This document shows, one piece after another, positions 16,747 through 26,142 of a stretch of 64,000 bases of DNA. The notes beneath the pieces are model-generated. The model worked only from the letters and a program-made list of their open reading frames with translations. It did no database searches and had not been told where the DNA came from. The stretch is taken from assembly GCA_002868945.1 (NCBI GenBank), contig PKTX01000068.1, positions 1 through 64,000 on the forward strand, in the 5' to 3' direction. Every line of letters begins with the position of its first letter. Position 1 is the stretch's first letter. This DNA is from Desulfobulbaceae bacterium (GTDB lineage: Bacteria; Desulfobacterota; Desulfobulbia; Desulfobulbales; SURF-16). The position numbers and the translations under genes were made by a program.

Positions 16747-19119
16747 GTGGATATAAACGATCCTCTTACCGCAGGTATCGGTGATCTTGTCGACATTGAC
16801 GAGCCGGATATCCCTGAGCAGCTGCCGGTCATGGCAGTGCGCGATATTGTTGTCTTTAACTATATGATTATCCCGCTCTTTGTGGGACGGCCTGCCTCGG
16901 TGGAGGCGGTTGAAGATGCCTTGTCCAAAAACAAGCTGCTCATGCTGGTCACCCAGAAGGACTCCGCCATTGACGAGCCCACGGCCGAAGACGTCTACAA
17001 GGTGGGCATGGTCTGTATGATCATGCGTACCCTGAAGCTGCCTGACGGCCGTCTCAAGGTGCTGGTGCAGGCCATTCAAAAGGCCGAGGTCAGGGAGTTT
17101 GTCCAGGTTGACCCCTTCTTTATTGCCGAGATCGATGTCATTGAAGGCCAGGAAGAGGTGGAAATGACCGTGGAGATCGAGGCCCTGATGCGCAACGTGC
17201 GCGAGCAGACCGAGAAGATCCTCTCCATGAAGGGGGTCATGTCCTCGGAGCTTCTGGCCATCTTAAACGGTATCGAGGAGCCGGGTCGTCTTGCCGATCT
17301 GGTGGTCTCCAACCTGCGTCTCAAGCCTCAGGAGTCACAGATTGTCCTGGAGACCTATGATCCGGTGGCCCGCCTCCACAAGGTGCTGGAGTATCTCAAT
17401 AAGGAGCTTGAGGTCTCCACCATGCAGGCCAAGATTCAGTCAGAGGCCAAGGAGGAGATGGGCCGCACCCAGCGCGAGTATTACCTGCGTGAGCAGATCC
17501 AGGCCATGAAAAAAGAGTTGGGTGAGTATGATGAAAAATCCCAGGAGATTGAGGAGTTGCAGCTGCGCTTCAAGAAGGAGCGCATGCCCTCCGTTGTCAA
17601 GAAGGAGGGGGAAAAGCAGCTCAAACGTCTGGAGATGATGCACCCCGATGCCTCGGAGGCCACCACCATTCGCACCTACCTGGACTGGTTGCTTGATGTG
17701 CCGTGGCGCAAGTCCACCAAGGACCGCCTTGATCTGAAAATCGCCAAACAGGTACTGGACGAGGATCACTACGGTCTGGACAAGATCAAGGAGCGTATCC
17801 TGGAATACCTGGCGGTGCGCAAGCTCAATAAGTCCACCAAGGGTCCCATTCTCTGTTTCGTCGGCCCTCCCGGTGTCGGCAAGACCTCCCTGGGCCGCTC
17901 CATTGCCCGGGCCATGGGCCGCAAGTTTTTCCGTTTTTCATTGGGCGGTATGCGTGACGAGGCCGAGATCCGCGGTCATCGCCGTACTTATATCGGCGCC
18001 ATGCCGGGCCGTATTATCCAGGGCCTGAAGACGGTGGGCTCAAACAACCCCATCTTTATGCTGGATGAGATCGACAAGGTGGGTGCCGATTATCGCGGGG
18101 ATCCCTCCTCCGCCCTGCTGGAGGTCCTTGATCCGGAGCAGAATGTCGAGTTTTCCGATCATTACCTCAACATCCCCTTTGACCTCTCCAAGGTGATGTT
18201 CATCACCACGGCCAATATGAGTGACACCATTCCCGGCCCGCTTCTCGACCGCATGGAGGTGATCACCCTGGCCGGTTATACCCACGAGGAGAAGCTGGAG
18301 ATTGCCAAGCGCTATCTTGTGCCGCGCCAGATCAAGGAAAACGGCATCAGCGAGAGGCATATCAAGATTGACGACGATACCCTCACCCTGATGATCAGCC
18401 ACTATACGCGCGAGGCGGGTCTGCGTAATCTGGAGCGTGAGATCGGCAAGGTGTGCCGCAAGGTGGCGCGCAAGGTGGCCGAGGGCGGCAAAGGGCCCTA
18501 TGCCATCTCCAAACGAACCCTGGCCAAGTATCTTGGTCCGCCCAAGATTATTCCGGAGGCGGATGTCGATAATATTGATCAGCCCGGTCTGGCCACCGGT
18601 CTGGCCTGGACCGAGGTGGGCGGTGAGATTCTCTACATCGAGGTTTCCATCCTGCCCGGCAAGGGCGGTCTCATGCTCACCGGCCAGCTGGGCGAGGTCA
18701 TGAAGGAATCGGCCCAGGCCGCTCTGACGGTCTGTAAATCGATGCTCAAGAAGCATAAGCTGCCGGAGGACTATTTCGACAACCACGATATCCATATCCA
18801 TGTGCCGGCCGGCGCCATTCCCAAGGATGGCCCCTCCGCCGGCATCACCATGGCCGTGGCCCTCTATTCGGCCATGTCCGGCAAAAAGGTGCCCAAGGAT
18901 CTGGCCATGACCGGTGAGATCACCCTGCGCGGCCGGGTGCTGCCCATCGGCGGCCTTAAGGAAAAGGCCCTGGCCGCCCTGCGCGCCAACATTAAAAAGG
19001 TGCTCATTCCGGATCAGAACAAAAAGGATCTGGTGGAGATTCCCGAAGATCTGCGGCGGCAAATTACCTTTGTGCCGGTAAAAAACATCTCCCAGGTCTT
19101 TAACAAGGCCTTTAAGTAG
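16747..19119 (+). CDS. lon: ATP-dependent serine protease Lon
   Basis: The protein has all parts of Lon: LON N-terminal domain (about residues 25-215), long coiled-coil helix, AAA+ module with Walker [10 protein letters not shown] and Walker [10 protein letters not shown], and a C-terminal protease domain with PKDGPSAG (catalytic Ser) and the later KEKALAA Lys. It unfolds and degrades damaged and regulatory proteins in the cytosol. GTG 16747 is chosen: GGAGG at 16737-16741 sits five bases upstream, whereas ATG 16735 would place that site inside the coding sequence. The resulting length is 790 residues, near the family usual of 780-800. mltG follows eight bases after the stop. Confidence 0.92.
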   Translation: MDINDPLTAGIGDLVDIDEPDIPEQLPVMAVRDIVVFNYMIIPLFVGRPASVEAVEDALSKNKLLMLVTQKDSAIDEPTAEDVYKVGMVCMIMRTLKLPDGRLKVLVQAIQKAEVREFVQVDPFFIAEIDVIEGQEEVEMTVEIEALMRNVREQTEKILSMKGVMSSELLAILNGIEEPGRLADLVVSNLRLKPQESQIVLETYDPVARLHKVLEYLNKELEVSTMQAKIQSEAKEEMGRTQREYYLREQIQAMKKELGEYDEKSQEIEELQLRFKKERMPSVVKKEGEKQLKRLEMMHPDASEATTIRTYLDWLLDVPWRKSTKDRLDLKIAKQVLDEDHYGLDKIKERILEYLAVRKLNKSTKGPILCFVGPPGVGKTSLGRSIARAMGRKFFRFSLGGMRDEAEIRGHRRTYIGAMPGRIIQGLKTVGSNNPIFMLDEIDKVGADYRGDPSSALLEVLDPEQNVEFSDHYLNIPFDLSKVMFITTANMSDTIPGPLLDRMEVITLAGYTHEEKLEIAKRYLVPRQIKENGISERHIKIDDDTLTLMISHYTREAGLRNLEREIGKVCRKVARKVAEGGKGPYAISKRTLAKYLGPPKIIPEADVDNIDQPGLATGLAWTEVGGEILYIEVSILPGKGGLMLTGQLGEVMKESAQAALTVCKSMLKKHKLPEDYFDNHDIHIHVPAGAIPKDGPSAGITMAVALYSAMSGKKVPKDLAMTGEITLRGRVLPIGGLKEKALAALRANIKKVLIPDQNKKDLVEIPEDLRRQITFVPVKNISQVFNKAFK

Positions 19120-19127
19120 CGCTGCTG

Positions 19128-20186
19128 ATGGCCCTCTATCCCCCGGAAATTTCCCTGCAGAAATGGGGCAGGTTCATGGCCTGGCTGGTTATCCCGGCCA
19201 TTGTTGTTTTCAGTCCCCTTTACTGGTTTTTTTCCTACGGCATGATTCCCGGACCAGGCCCGCAGAACGGTGATGAAGTCCGGGTTGTCATTCCGCAGGG
19301 CCAGGGGTTTCAGGGGGTCTACCGGGCCTTGGTCGACAGTGGTGTCATTGCCGAGGATGTTCGCTTCGGCCTGCTGGCCAGCTGGCGCGGTATCTCCAAA
19401 AAATTGAAGGCCGGCGAGTATGCCTTCCAGCGTCCCGTGCCGCCGTCACAGGTCCTGGACAGCCTGGTGGCCGGTTCCAGCCTGCATCATCCCCTCACCT
19501 TTCAGGAGGGGCTCACCATGCGACAGGTGGTGCGGCAGCTCAGCCGCCAGGAGTGGGGAAGTCAGCAGGAGCTTCTGGCCCTTTGCTCTGATCCCGATTT
19601 TATAGCATCCCTGGGCCTTGATGTCCCCACCCTGGAGGGCTACCTCTTTCCTGATACCTACTACTTTTCGCGCGATCAGGGTGGTCGGGCTATCTTGCGG
19701 ATGATGGTCAACCGCTTTTTTGAGGTAGCCCGGGAGCTTGATCTTGTGCAGGGCTCCGGCGAGGCAGGTGACGCTGCCGCGTCCCATTCCCTGAGCCTGC
19801 ATGAGATAGTCACCCTGGCCTCCATTATCGAGAAGGAGGCTGGTGTGGCGGTTGAACGGCCCATGGTGGCCCGCGTCTTTCTCAACCGCCTCGAACGTAA
19901 TATGCGTCTTCAGGCCGACCCCACCGTTATCTATGGTTTGAGTGATTTTGACGGCAACCTCACCCGTCAGGATCTGCGCACACCCACCGCCTATAACACC
20001 TATCTTCTCAAGGGCCTGCCCTTTGGTCCCATTGCCAATCCCGGCCGCGATTCTCTCCAGGCTGTCCTGGAACCGGCCGACGGCGATTGGACTTACTTTG
20101 TGGGCCGCGGCGACGGCACCCACCACTTCTCCACCAATCTGACCGAGCATAACCGGGCCGTCTATGAGTTCCAGAAGAAGCGCTGA
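19128..20186 (+). CDS. mltG: Endolytic murein transglycosylase MltG
   Basis: The 352-residue protein has one N-terminal membrane helix (about residues 17-37) and a YceG domain. The catalytic glutamate lies in ASIIEKEAG near residue 239; further family motifs are EGYLFPDTYYF and GPIANPGRDS. MltG cuts nascent peptidoglycan strands and sets glycan chain length. It is likely co-transcribed with lon, with an eight-base gap. The stop TGA (20184-20186) lies inside the TGAA target duplication of the following small element, so the insertion left the protein intact. Confidence 0.9.
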   Translation: MALYPPEISLQKWGRFMAWLVIPAIVVFSPLYWFFSYGMIPGPGPQNGDEVRVVIPQGQGFQGVYRALVDSGVIAEDVRFGLLASWRGISKKLKAGEYAFQRPVPPSQVLDSLVAGSSLHHPLTFQEGLTMRQVVRQLSRQEWGSQQELLALCSDPDFIASLGLDVPTLEGYLFPDTYYFSRDQGGRAILRMMVNRFFEVARELDLVQGSGEAGDAAASHSLSLHEIVTLASIIEKEAGVAVERPMVARVFLNRLERNMRLQADPTVIYGLSDFDGNLTRQDLRTPTAYNTYLLKGLPFGPIANPGRDSLQAVLEPADGDWTYFVGRGDGTHHFSTNLTEHNRAVYEFQKKR

Positions 20187-20187
20187 A

Positions 20188-20379
20188 CAGCCTGTTGAAA
20201 AAGGGAGCCAGCGAGGCTGAGGCTAGGAAAAATGAGGCAAAAAAGCGTAGTTTACATGTTGTTTAGGAGCATTTCGGAGTCTCGCTCCGCTTGCTTGGCT
20301 CAAGCCGAATTTTGACGACGCATCAAGCAGAGAGCGAACGAAGCGTGATCTTCGAGCGCAGTAGTTTTTTGACGGGCTG
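20188..20379. mobile_element. 192-bp MITE-like element at the mltG stop codon
   Basis: The ends cagcctgttgaaaaa and ttttttgacgggctg form an imperfect inverted repeat. TGAA at 20184-20187 and 20380-20383 is a perfect 4-bp target duplication that includes the mltG stop. It is the same family as the 10,485 element read in reverse, but longer: it has two inserted blocks, one holding atttcggagtctcgctccgc (20271-20290), a hairpin module found identically at 30950-30969. No transposase is encoded. Confidence 0.85.
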
Positions 20380-20399
20380 TGAAGGGGCGCGTCTAGTGG

Positions 20400-20815
20400 T
20401 AGGGTTCTGTGTGGCTTATTTGGTTTTGGTGGTGATTGATACTTGTCCCTTTTTGCTCGCCCAAAAAGGAACCGAAAAAGGGCGCCCCAACAGCACTGGC
20501 CTGACGGCGCGCTCGCTGTGGCCCGGCAAAGGGGAATTGCAGAAACTCACACCATGCGGGTGTTCAAACATGTTGCGCCCAGCGGAAGTGCCCTTGAGGT
20601 GCAATCCAAATCCCTTTGCCGAACCACAACGAGCTCAGGGCTGGATGGGGAACTGTAATAAGGATGCCCTGCGGGCCCTATCGAATTTTTCGGCCCTGAA
20701 AGGATTGCGGCGACATCATGGCCAATTACGTTTTGTTAACCGAATTCCGAACGAACAAAATCCGGTGCTTTCAGCTGTTTTTGGTGGCGACTGACCAAAG
20801 TAATTAGCTGAGATG
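20400..20815. other. Gene-free GC-rich block between mltG and RNase E/G
   Basis: The region includes gctcgcccaaaaaggaacc and gaaaaagggcgcccc, phrases of a kind often met in spacer sequence rather than genes. The open frames across it have no recognisable domains and poor start sites. No hairpin with T-run occurs until 20,831. I see no RNA gene. Confidence 0.4.
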
Positions 20816-20830
20816 AAGAAACATTATGGA

Positions 20831-20888
20831 CATCACAATAAAAAAAGGGCGATTGAATTGCTTCAATCGCCCTTTTTTTATTGTGATG
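20831..20888. terminator. Bidirectional terminator with a perfect 26-bp inverted repeat
   Basis: Bases 20831-20856 and 20863-20888 are exact reverse complements around a six-base loop (attgct). The inner ten pairs are GGGCGATTGA and TCAATCGCCC; outside them are seven A and seven T, then ATTGTGATG. It should end leftward RNase E/G transcription and any rightward transcription from mltG. The arm length is well beyond what termination needs. Confidence 0.9.
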
Positions 20889-20898
20889 AGGTCGGCGC

Positions 20899-22731
20899 TC
20901 AGCTGTTGCGGATGAATTTCACGTCGCCGTCGGCCGGCGTCATGGCTGGGTTGCCGGTGATGATAATGTCCACCTTGTAGCGCTGTTCAATCTCACAGAT
21001 CTCCGAGCGTTTATGGTTGAGGAGATACTGGGCCACCTTGGTGGGCAGGTCGCAGTGGATACCGCTGATCTGGCGCTTGATGGCCGCGGTCTGGATGCGG
21101 CGCATCAGGGCCAGGGCCGTGGTCTCCACAGATTTGACCATGCCGCTGCCCTGGCAATGCTCACAGGTGATATAGTTGCCCTTCTGGATCGGCGGACCGA
21201 GACGCTGGCGGGAGATCTGCATGAGGCCGAACTTGGAGATGCGGCTCATGTCCACCTTGGCCTTGTCCTTTTTCATGGCGTTTTTCACCTGTTTCTCCAC
21301 CTCGCGGATATTCTTTTTATCGCGCATATCGATGAAGTCAACGACGATGAGGCCGCCCAGGTCACGCAGGCGCAGCTGGCGCGCCATCTCGTCGGCCGCC
21401 TCCATGTTGGCCAGGAAGATGGTCTTTTCGAAATTCTTGTCCTTGGAGGTGCGGCCCGAGTTGACATCAATGGCAACCAGGGCCTCGGTGGGATTGATGA
21501 CAATGGAACCACCGGACGGCAGGGGTACGGCCGGCCGATACATCTGTTCGATCTGCTCCTCCACCTGAAACTGGTTGAAAATGGGCTTGGAGCCTTTGTG
21601 GAGGCGAACCTTTGTTTTGCGCTGCCGGGCCGGAAGCAGTTCCATGAACTCGTTGATCTTGTCAAAGACCTCCTGGTTGTCCACCAGGATCTCTTCGATA
21701 TCCGGGGTGAAGTGGTCACGCAGAAAGCGGGCCACCACATCCTGTTCCTTGTAGACCAGAGCCGGTGCCTTTTCGGTCTGGCCCTTTTTCTTGATCTCCT
21801 TCCACAGGTTGAGCTGGTAGCGGATGTCCTGCATAAGCGCGGTTTTGGTGACATCCTCGCTGGCCGTGCGGATGATGTAGCCGATTTCCTCGGGCAGCTT
21901 GGCGGAGTCGACAATCTCACGCAGCTTGGCGCGACGCTCCTCATTGCTGATCTGGCGGGAAATGCCGTGCGAGTCGCTGCCCGGCATCAGGACCACGTAA
22001 CGGCCCGGCATGGAGAGGTAGGTGGTGATATTGGCGCCCTTGTTGCCGGTGGGTTCCTTGACCACCTCCACCAGAACCTCCTGGCCCTTGAGGAGGACCT
22101 CCTGGATGTTCAGGGATTTCCAGTGGGCGTTGCCCACGTCCTTACAGTAATATTCAGGGTGGATATCGCCAAAGGCCAGAAAGCCGTTCTTGCCGGTGCC
22201 CATGTCAACAAAGGCGGCCTGCAGGTTTGGTTCAATAGCCGTGATGATGCCCTTGTAGATGTTGCCCTTGGTCTGGGCCTGGACCACGGTCTCGACATTA
22301 AAGGATTCCACCTTGCCGTTTTCCAGCAGGGCGATGCGGCACTCCTCCGGCTCATCGGCATTGATGAGCAGCTTGTAGGAGACCTTGTCGCTGCTTTTGC
22401 TGGCCGTTGCTTTGGTCTGGCTGGGCTTGGCCGTGCTTCTGCTCCGGGTGGAGCGGCCTTTGCCGTTCTTTTTTGGGGGGGTGGGAGATGATTTTTCCTC
22501 GGAGGTCGTTTCCGGCAGCGCCTCATCGCTGCTGGTGTCGGGGCTTGCGGGCTGGGTCTTGGCAGAGGAGGCGGTCTTCTTGCGGGCCGGTCTTTTGCGG
22601 GGCCGGCGATTTTGTTTGGGTTTTTCCGTTACCTGCTGCTGCGTATCCTGCTTCGTTTCCGCGCTGTTTGTTGCTGTGCCGCTTGTCTGGGGGCTTTTTT
22701 CCTGTGGTTGTTCGTTGTTTTCTTCGGTCAT
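20899..22731 (-). CDS. rng: Ribonuclease E/G family endoribonuclease
   Basis: The 610-residue protein has a disordered N-terminal tail (about 115 residues, Gln/Lys/Arg/Pro-rich, with RRPRKRPARKK) followed by the catalytic region: S1 domain with IEPNLQAAFVDMGTGKNGFL, 5'-sensor and DNase-I-like parts with ALVAIDVNSGR and GGLIVVDFIDM, and a zinc-link-like CEHCQGSG. There is no long C-terminal degradosome scaffold, so it is closer to RNase G in layout, with the extra tail in front instead. It cuts single-stranded A/U-rich RNA for mRNA decay and rRNA or tRNA maturation. The 211-bp upstream region contains a palindromic GGCGCCATCGCCGC...GGCGCC, which might serve in leader control. Confidence 0.88.
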   Translation of the reverse strand: MTEENNEQPQEKSPQTSGTATNSAETKQDTQQQVTEKPKQNRRPRKRPARKKTASSAKTQPASPDTSSDEALPETTSEEKSSPTPPKKNGKGRSTRSRSTAKPSQTKATASKSSDKVSYKLLINADEPEECRIALLENGKVESFNVETVVQAQTKGNIYKGIITAIEPNLQAAFVDMGTGKNGFLAFGDIHPEYYCKDVGNAHWKSLNIQEVLLKGQEVLVEVVKEPTGNKGANITTYLSMPGRYVVLMPGSDSHGISRQISNEERRAKLREIVDSAKLPEEIGYIIRTASEDVTKTALMQDIRYQLNLWKEIKKKGQTEKAPALVYKEQDVVARFLRDHFTPDIEEILVDNQEVFDKINEFMELLPARQRKTKVRLHKGSKPIFNQFQVEEQIEQMYRPAVPLPSGGSIVINPTEALVAIDVNSGRTSKDKNFEKTIFLANMEAADEMARQLRLRDLGGLIVVDFIDMRDKKNIREVEKQVKNAMKKDKAKVDMSRISKFGLMQISRQRLGPPIQKGNYITCEHCQGSGMVKSVETTALALMRRIQTAAIKRQISGIHCDLPTKVAQYLLNHKRSEICEIEQRYKVDIIITGNPAMTPADGDVKFIRNS

Positions 22732-22942
22732 CTGTTATCCTTTGGCAAAAAAGGCGGCAGTCCTTGGCATGTCACAGCATGCACGCCTGTCGCGTTTTTT
22801 TGCGTGTTTTCCGGCGCCAGCGCCCTTAAGAAAGAGCGGCGATGGCGCCATCTGTTTGATTTTATCCGACCATTACAGGGGACAGGCACCCTCGGGGTGA
22901 CTCCATCCGGGTCGAATAACTGTTGGCGGCCGCCACATGGTA

Positions 22943-23878
22943 TCATGAGTGGGGCGGCTGGTAATAAGTCTTGCCTTGGTGCTGCAGCCGCAAAACGAGC
23001 CCTTGATCGGCAAGTTCCTCCATGAGCTTTTCTGTTGTCGCAGGCTCAAGATTGAGGGCCTCGCTGATGTCCGAGGCGGTGCAGGGGCGACGTTGAAGCA
23101 TCTCCAGGATCTCACCGGTGTCCGGTGTGCGCCTGGAGTCGTGTTGCCGTGTGGCAAAACTGGCAATAATTTCGACATTGCCGGGCAGCTGCCCGGCAAT
23201 AGCCGTTAACTCCTCGTGGGTCAGTGGTTCGGCAAAGCTCTCCAGGGGAGGGCGAACCACGGTGTTCAGCTGGACCCGATGCGGCTTAATGCGTTTGATG
23301 GCCTCGCTGAGGGCCGTGATGTCATCGGGGTGGTCGTTCAAGTTCCTGACCAGCATGACCTCCAGCCATACCTGGCCGGAAAACTGCCGACAAAAGGTGG
23401 CCATGCCGTCAATAATCTCGGCCAGATCCACACAGCCGGCCGGCCGATCTACCTTGCGAAAGCTTTGTGGCCGGGCCGCGTCCAGAGACGGAATGACAAT
23501 ATCCGCCTCGGCGAGTTCCTGCCGTACATCGGCGCGGTGCATCATGGCGCCGTTGGTGAGCACGGCCACCGGTTTACCGGTTTTTTTCTTGATGTGGCGA
23601 ATGATCTCACCCAGGCCGGTATGCAGAGTGGGTTCGCCCGTTGCCGTGATGGTAAAGACATCAATGGGCTTGGCCAGGTCTTCGCGGCTCAGGAGTGTGT
23701 CGATCTCCGCCAGAATATCGGCAGTGGGGGTGTACTCCTGCCGCTCACAGGTATGAATGGAGGTGTGGCCTATTTCGCAATAGACACAGTCAAAATTGCA
23801 GGTCTTGGTGGAAAGGAGATCAATGCCCTGGGAGAGGCCGAGCCGCCGGGAGTTGACCGGCCCAAAAAGATATTTCAT
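22943..23878 (-). CDS. Radical SAM protein with C-terminal winged helix
   Basis: The 311-residue protein starts MKYLFGPVNSRRLGLSQGID and carries the radical SAM cluster motif CNFDCVYC (CxxxCxxC), then TATGEPTLH and SLDAARPQSF, which fit the family often labelled Fe-S oxidoreductase, MoaA-like. From about residue 245 there is a winged-helix domain (EILEMLQRRPCTASDISEAL). The substrate is unknown. ATG 23878 is preferred because the family begins with this FGPVxSRRLG segment; the first in-frame ATG (23932) adds 18 unrelated residues. Neither start has a clear ribosome site. It lies upstream of and in the same direction as RNase E/G. Confidence 0.8.
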   Translation of the reverse strand: MKYLFGPVNSRRLGLSQGIDLLSTKTCNFDCVYCEIGHTSIHTCERQEYTPTADILAEIDTLLSREDLAKPIDVFTITATGEPTLHTGLGEIIRHIKKKTGKPVAVLTNGAMMHRADVRQELAEADIVIPSLDAARPQSFRKVDRPAGCVDLAEIIDGMATFCRQFSGQVWLEVMLVRNLNDHPDDITALSEAIKRIKPHRVQLNTVVRPPLESFAEPLTHEELTAIAGQLPGNVEIIASFATRQHDSRRTPDTGEILEMLQRRPCTASDISEALNLEPATTEKLMEELADQGLVLRLQHQGKTYYQPPHS

Positions 23879-24033
23879 AGGTATGGAGAAGGGCGCAGGC
23901 AGGGAGGTTGGCCGCCCAGTGTTTATCATCAAGAATAATTTACGTACATTAAAAGATTAATCTATAACAAGCTTTGTCGGTGCAGGCAAGTAAAAACGGC
24001 GTTTTGTCAGTGGGAAAGGCGGGGAAGTTTTGC

Positions 24034-24062
24034 TTGACACCCTGGGTGCCAGAGCGTAAATT
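24034..24062 (+). promoter_or_regulatory. Sigma-70-type promoter for ilvD
   Basis: TTGACA (24034-24039) and TAAATT (24057-24062) are 17 bases apart. This leaves a 5' leader of about 155 bases before the ilvD start at 24227. Confidence 0.6.
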
Positions 24063-24113
24063 TTGGCGTTCTTAACACAGTTGCCGGCCATGAGCGGCAG
24101 GTGTTGGTGGGGC

Positions 24114-24137
24114 ACAGGTGGTCGACGGACCACCTGT
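24114..24137 (+). promoter_or_regulatory. Stable hairpin in the ilvD leader
   Basis: ACAGGTGGTC pairs perfectly with GACCACCTGT around a GACG loop. A second smaller stem, GTCGCC/GGCGAT, lies near 24150. No leader peptide rich in Ile, Val or Leu and no T-run after the stems was found, so classic attenuation is not shown. Confidence 0.45.
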
Positions 24138-24226
24138 CAGCCAGGTCGGCATGTCGCCGCAGGCGATGTCTGATTGCTTTCCGATAAATTATCTACACCA
24201 TATAAAAAACCAGTTAAGGGGAAGAT

Positions 24227-25894
24227 ATGCGCAGTGATGTCGTTACCAAGGGATTGGAGAGGGCGCCCCATCGTTCTCTGTTTAAGGCCATGGGCTATAC
24301 CAATGAAGAGTTAAGCAGGCCCCTGATCGGCGTCTGTCACGCCCATAATGAGATCATTCCCGGTCATATGCATCTGGATAAGATTGTCGAGGCGGTGAAG
24401 GCCGGTGTCAGGATGGCCGGCGGCACCCCTGCCTCCTTTGCCACCATCGGTGTCTGTGACGGTATTGCCATGGGGCATACCGGCATGAAATACTCCCTGG
24501 CCAGCCGTGAGCTCATTGCCGACTCGGTGGAAATCGTCGGTCGGGCCCATCCCTTTGACGCCATGGTCTTGATCCCCAACTGCGACAAGGTGGTGCCCGG
24601 TATGCTCATGGCCATGCTGAGGCTCAATATCCCGGCCATTATGGTCAGCGGCGGCCCCATGCTCACCGGCCGTCACCATGGCAAGGACGTTCATCTCGTC
24701 TCGGTCTTTGAGGGGGTCGGTCGCGTCAAGGCCAAAACCATGAGCCTGGAAGAACTGGCCGAACTGGAGGACGACGCCTGTCCCGGTTGTGGTTCCTGCG
24801 CCGGTATGTTCACCGCCAACTCCATGAATTGCCTCACCGAGGCCATTGGCCTGGGTCTGCCCGGCAACGGCACTATTCCCGCCGTCCATGCCGCCCGTAT
24901 TCGTCTGGCCAAGCAGGCCGGCATGGCGGTGATGAACCTCTTTCACGAGGATATCCGGCCCCGTGATATCGCCACCCGTAAGGCCTTTGAGAATGCCATG
25001 GCCGTTGATATGGCCCTGGGCTGCTCCACCAATACCGTTCTCCATGTGCCGGCCATCGCCAAGGAGGCGGATGTCGACCTGCCGCTGGAATCCTTCAATG
25101 AGGTGTCAAAGCGGGTACCCCATATCTGCAGTCTGATCCCCGGCGGTCCCCACTCCATGGAACAGCTCTATGAGGCGGGTGGTGTCCAGGCCGTTATGCA
25201 TGAACTCCTGGAGACCAAAGAAGGTCTGCATCAGGATGTCATGACCGTCACCGGTCAGATCCTGGGTAAGAATCTCAAGAAGGCCGCGGTTCGCGATCGG
25301 CAGATTATTCGCACCGTGGCTGAGCCCTATCACAAGATCGGCGGTATTGCCGTGCTCTACGGCAACCTGGCCCCGGCAGGAGCGGTGGTCAAGCAGTCGG
25401 CCGTGGCCGACGAGATGCTCACCCACAGCGGTCCGGCTCGGCTCTACGACTCCGAGGAGGAGGCCCAGAAGGCCATCCTGGGCGGTGCCATCAAGGCCGG
25501 TGATGTGGTGATTATCCGTTATTGCGGCCCCAAGGGCGGCCCCGGCATGCCGGAGATGCTCTCCCCCACCTCGGCCATTATCGGCATGGGCCTCGGCACC
25601 AGTGTCGCCCTGATCACGGACGGCCGCTTCAGCGGCGGCACCCAGGGCGCCTGTATCGGTCACGTATCGCCCGAGGCAGCGGAAGGTGGCCCCATCGCCC
25701 TTGTTGAGGAGGGGGATACCGTGGTCATTGATATTCCTGGTAATGTTCTGCGGGTGGAGGTGGATGAGGCCGAGCTTGACCGGCGCCGGCAAAAATGGCA
25801 GGCGCCGGCCCCCAAGATCACCAGCGGCTATGCGGCCCGCTATGCCCGCATGGTCACCTCGGGTGCAACCGGCGCTGTTTTGAAAGACGAGTAA
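24227..25894 (+). CDS. ilvD: Dihydroxy-acid dehydratase
   Basis: The 555-residue protein matches IlvD throughout: [42 protein letters not shown] and [19 protein letters not shown], whose cysteines hold the Fe-S cluster, and the C-terminal [11 protein letters not shown]. It dehydrates 2,3-dihydroxy-3-methylbutanoate and its Ile-pathway homologue to the 2-oxo acids in branched-chain amino acid synthesis, in the cytosol. AGGGGAAG lies just before ATG 24227. The gene stands alone; other ilv genes are not in the window. It has its own promoter and a structured leader. Confidence 0.95.
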   Translation: MRSDVVTKGLERAPHRSLFKAMGYTNEELSRPLIGVCHAHNEIIPGHMHLDKIVEAVKAGVRMAGGTPASFATIGVCDGIAMGHTGMKYSLASRELIADSVEIVGRAHPFDAMVLIPNCDKVVPGMLMAMLRLNIPAIMVSGGPMLTGRHHGKDVHLVSVFEGVGRVKAKTMSLEELAELEDDACPGCGSCAGMFTANSMNCLTEAIGLGLPGNGTIPAVHAARIRLAKQAGMAVMNLFHEDIRPRDIATRKAFENAMAVDMALGCSTNTVLHVPAIAKEADVDLPLESFNEVSKRVPHICSLIPGGPHSMEQLYEAGGVQAVMHELLETKEGLHQDVMTVTGQILGKNLKKAAVRDRQIIRTVAEPYHKIGGIAVLYGNLAPAGAVVKQSAVADEMLTHSGPARLYDSEEEAQKAILGGAIKAGDVVIIRYCGPKGGPGMPEMLSPTSAIIGMGLGTSVALITDGRFSGGTQGACIGHVSPEAAEGGPIALVEEGDTVVIDIPGNVLRVEVDEAELDRRRQKWQAPAPKITSGYAARYARMVTSGATGAVLKDE

Positions 25895-25942
25895 AACCAT
25901 GGTGGCGGCGCAGAGAGCGTCGACTTGGAGAGCGCCTTTTTT

Positions 25943-26095
25943 CCGGCGTTGTGGCGGCATCTCGGGGGTGGTATAGACCTGTTACGCTGTCGCGCCCCGG
26001 GCACCGCCACTTCTTGCCAGTCTGACGAGCTTCGTTTGCCTGGCGAGGACTTGCCTGATTCATCTCAAGCGGTACGATGGACTTTTTGCGAGTCC
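25943..26095. repeat. Dispersed intergenic repeat, copy 1
   Basis: This sequence matches the one at 40,001-40,132: both start with gtggcggcatctcggg, share tacgctgtcgcgcc, and end tctcaagcggtac-atggactttttgc. Each ends in a small hairpin with a TTTTTGC loop (GGAC...GTCC here). The middle parts differ. It lies between ilvD and lptD. No target duplication was identified. Confidence 0.75.
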
Positions 26096-26142
26096 GAATT
26101 TTTATAGGCTCTCTTTTCTTCCCTTATCGATAACGGATCAAC

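Noticed and set aside
20291-20794. A 167-residue open frame after mltG.
   Set aside because: It begins inside the small element and crosses spacer sequence, with no recognisable domain or start site.
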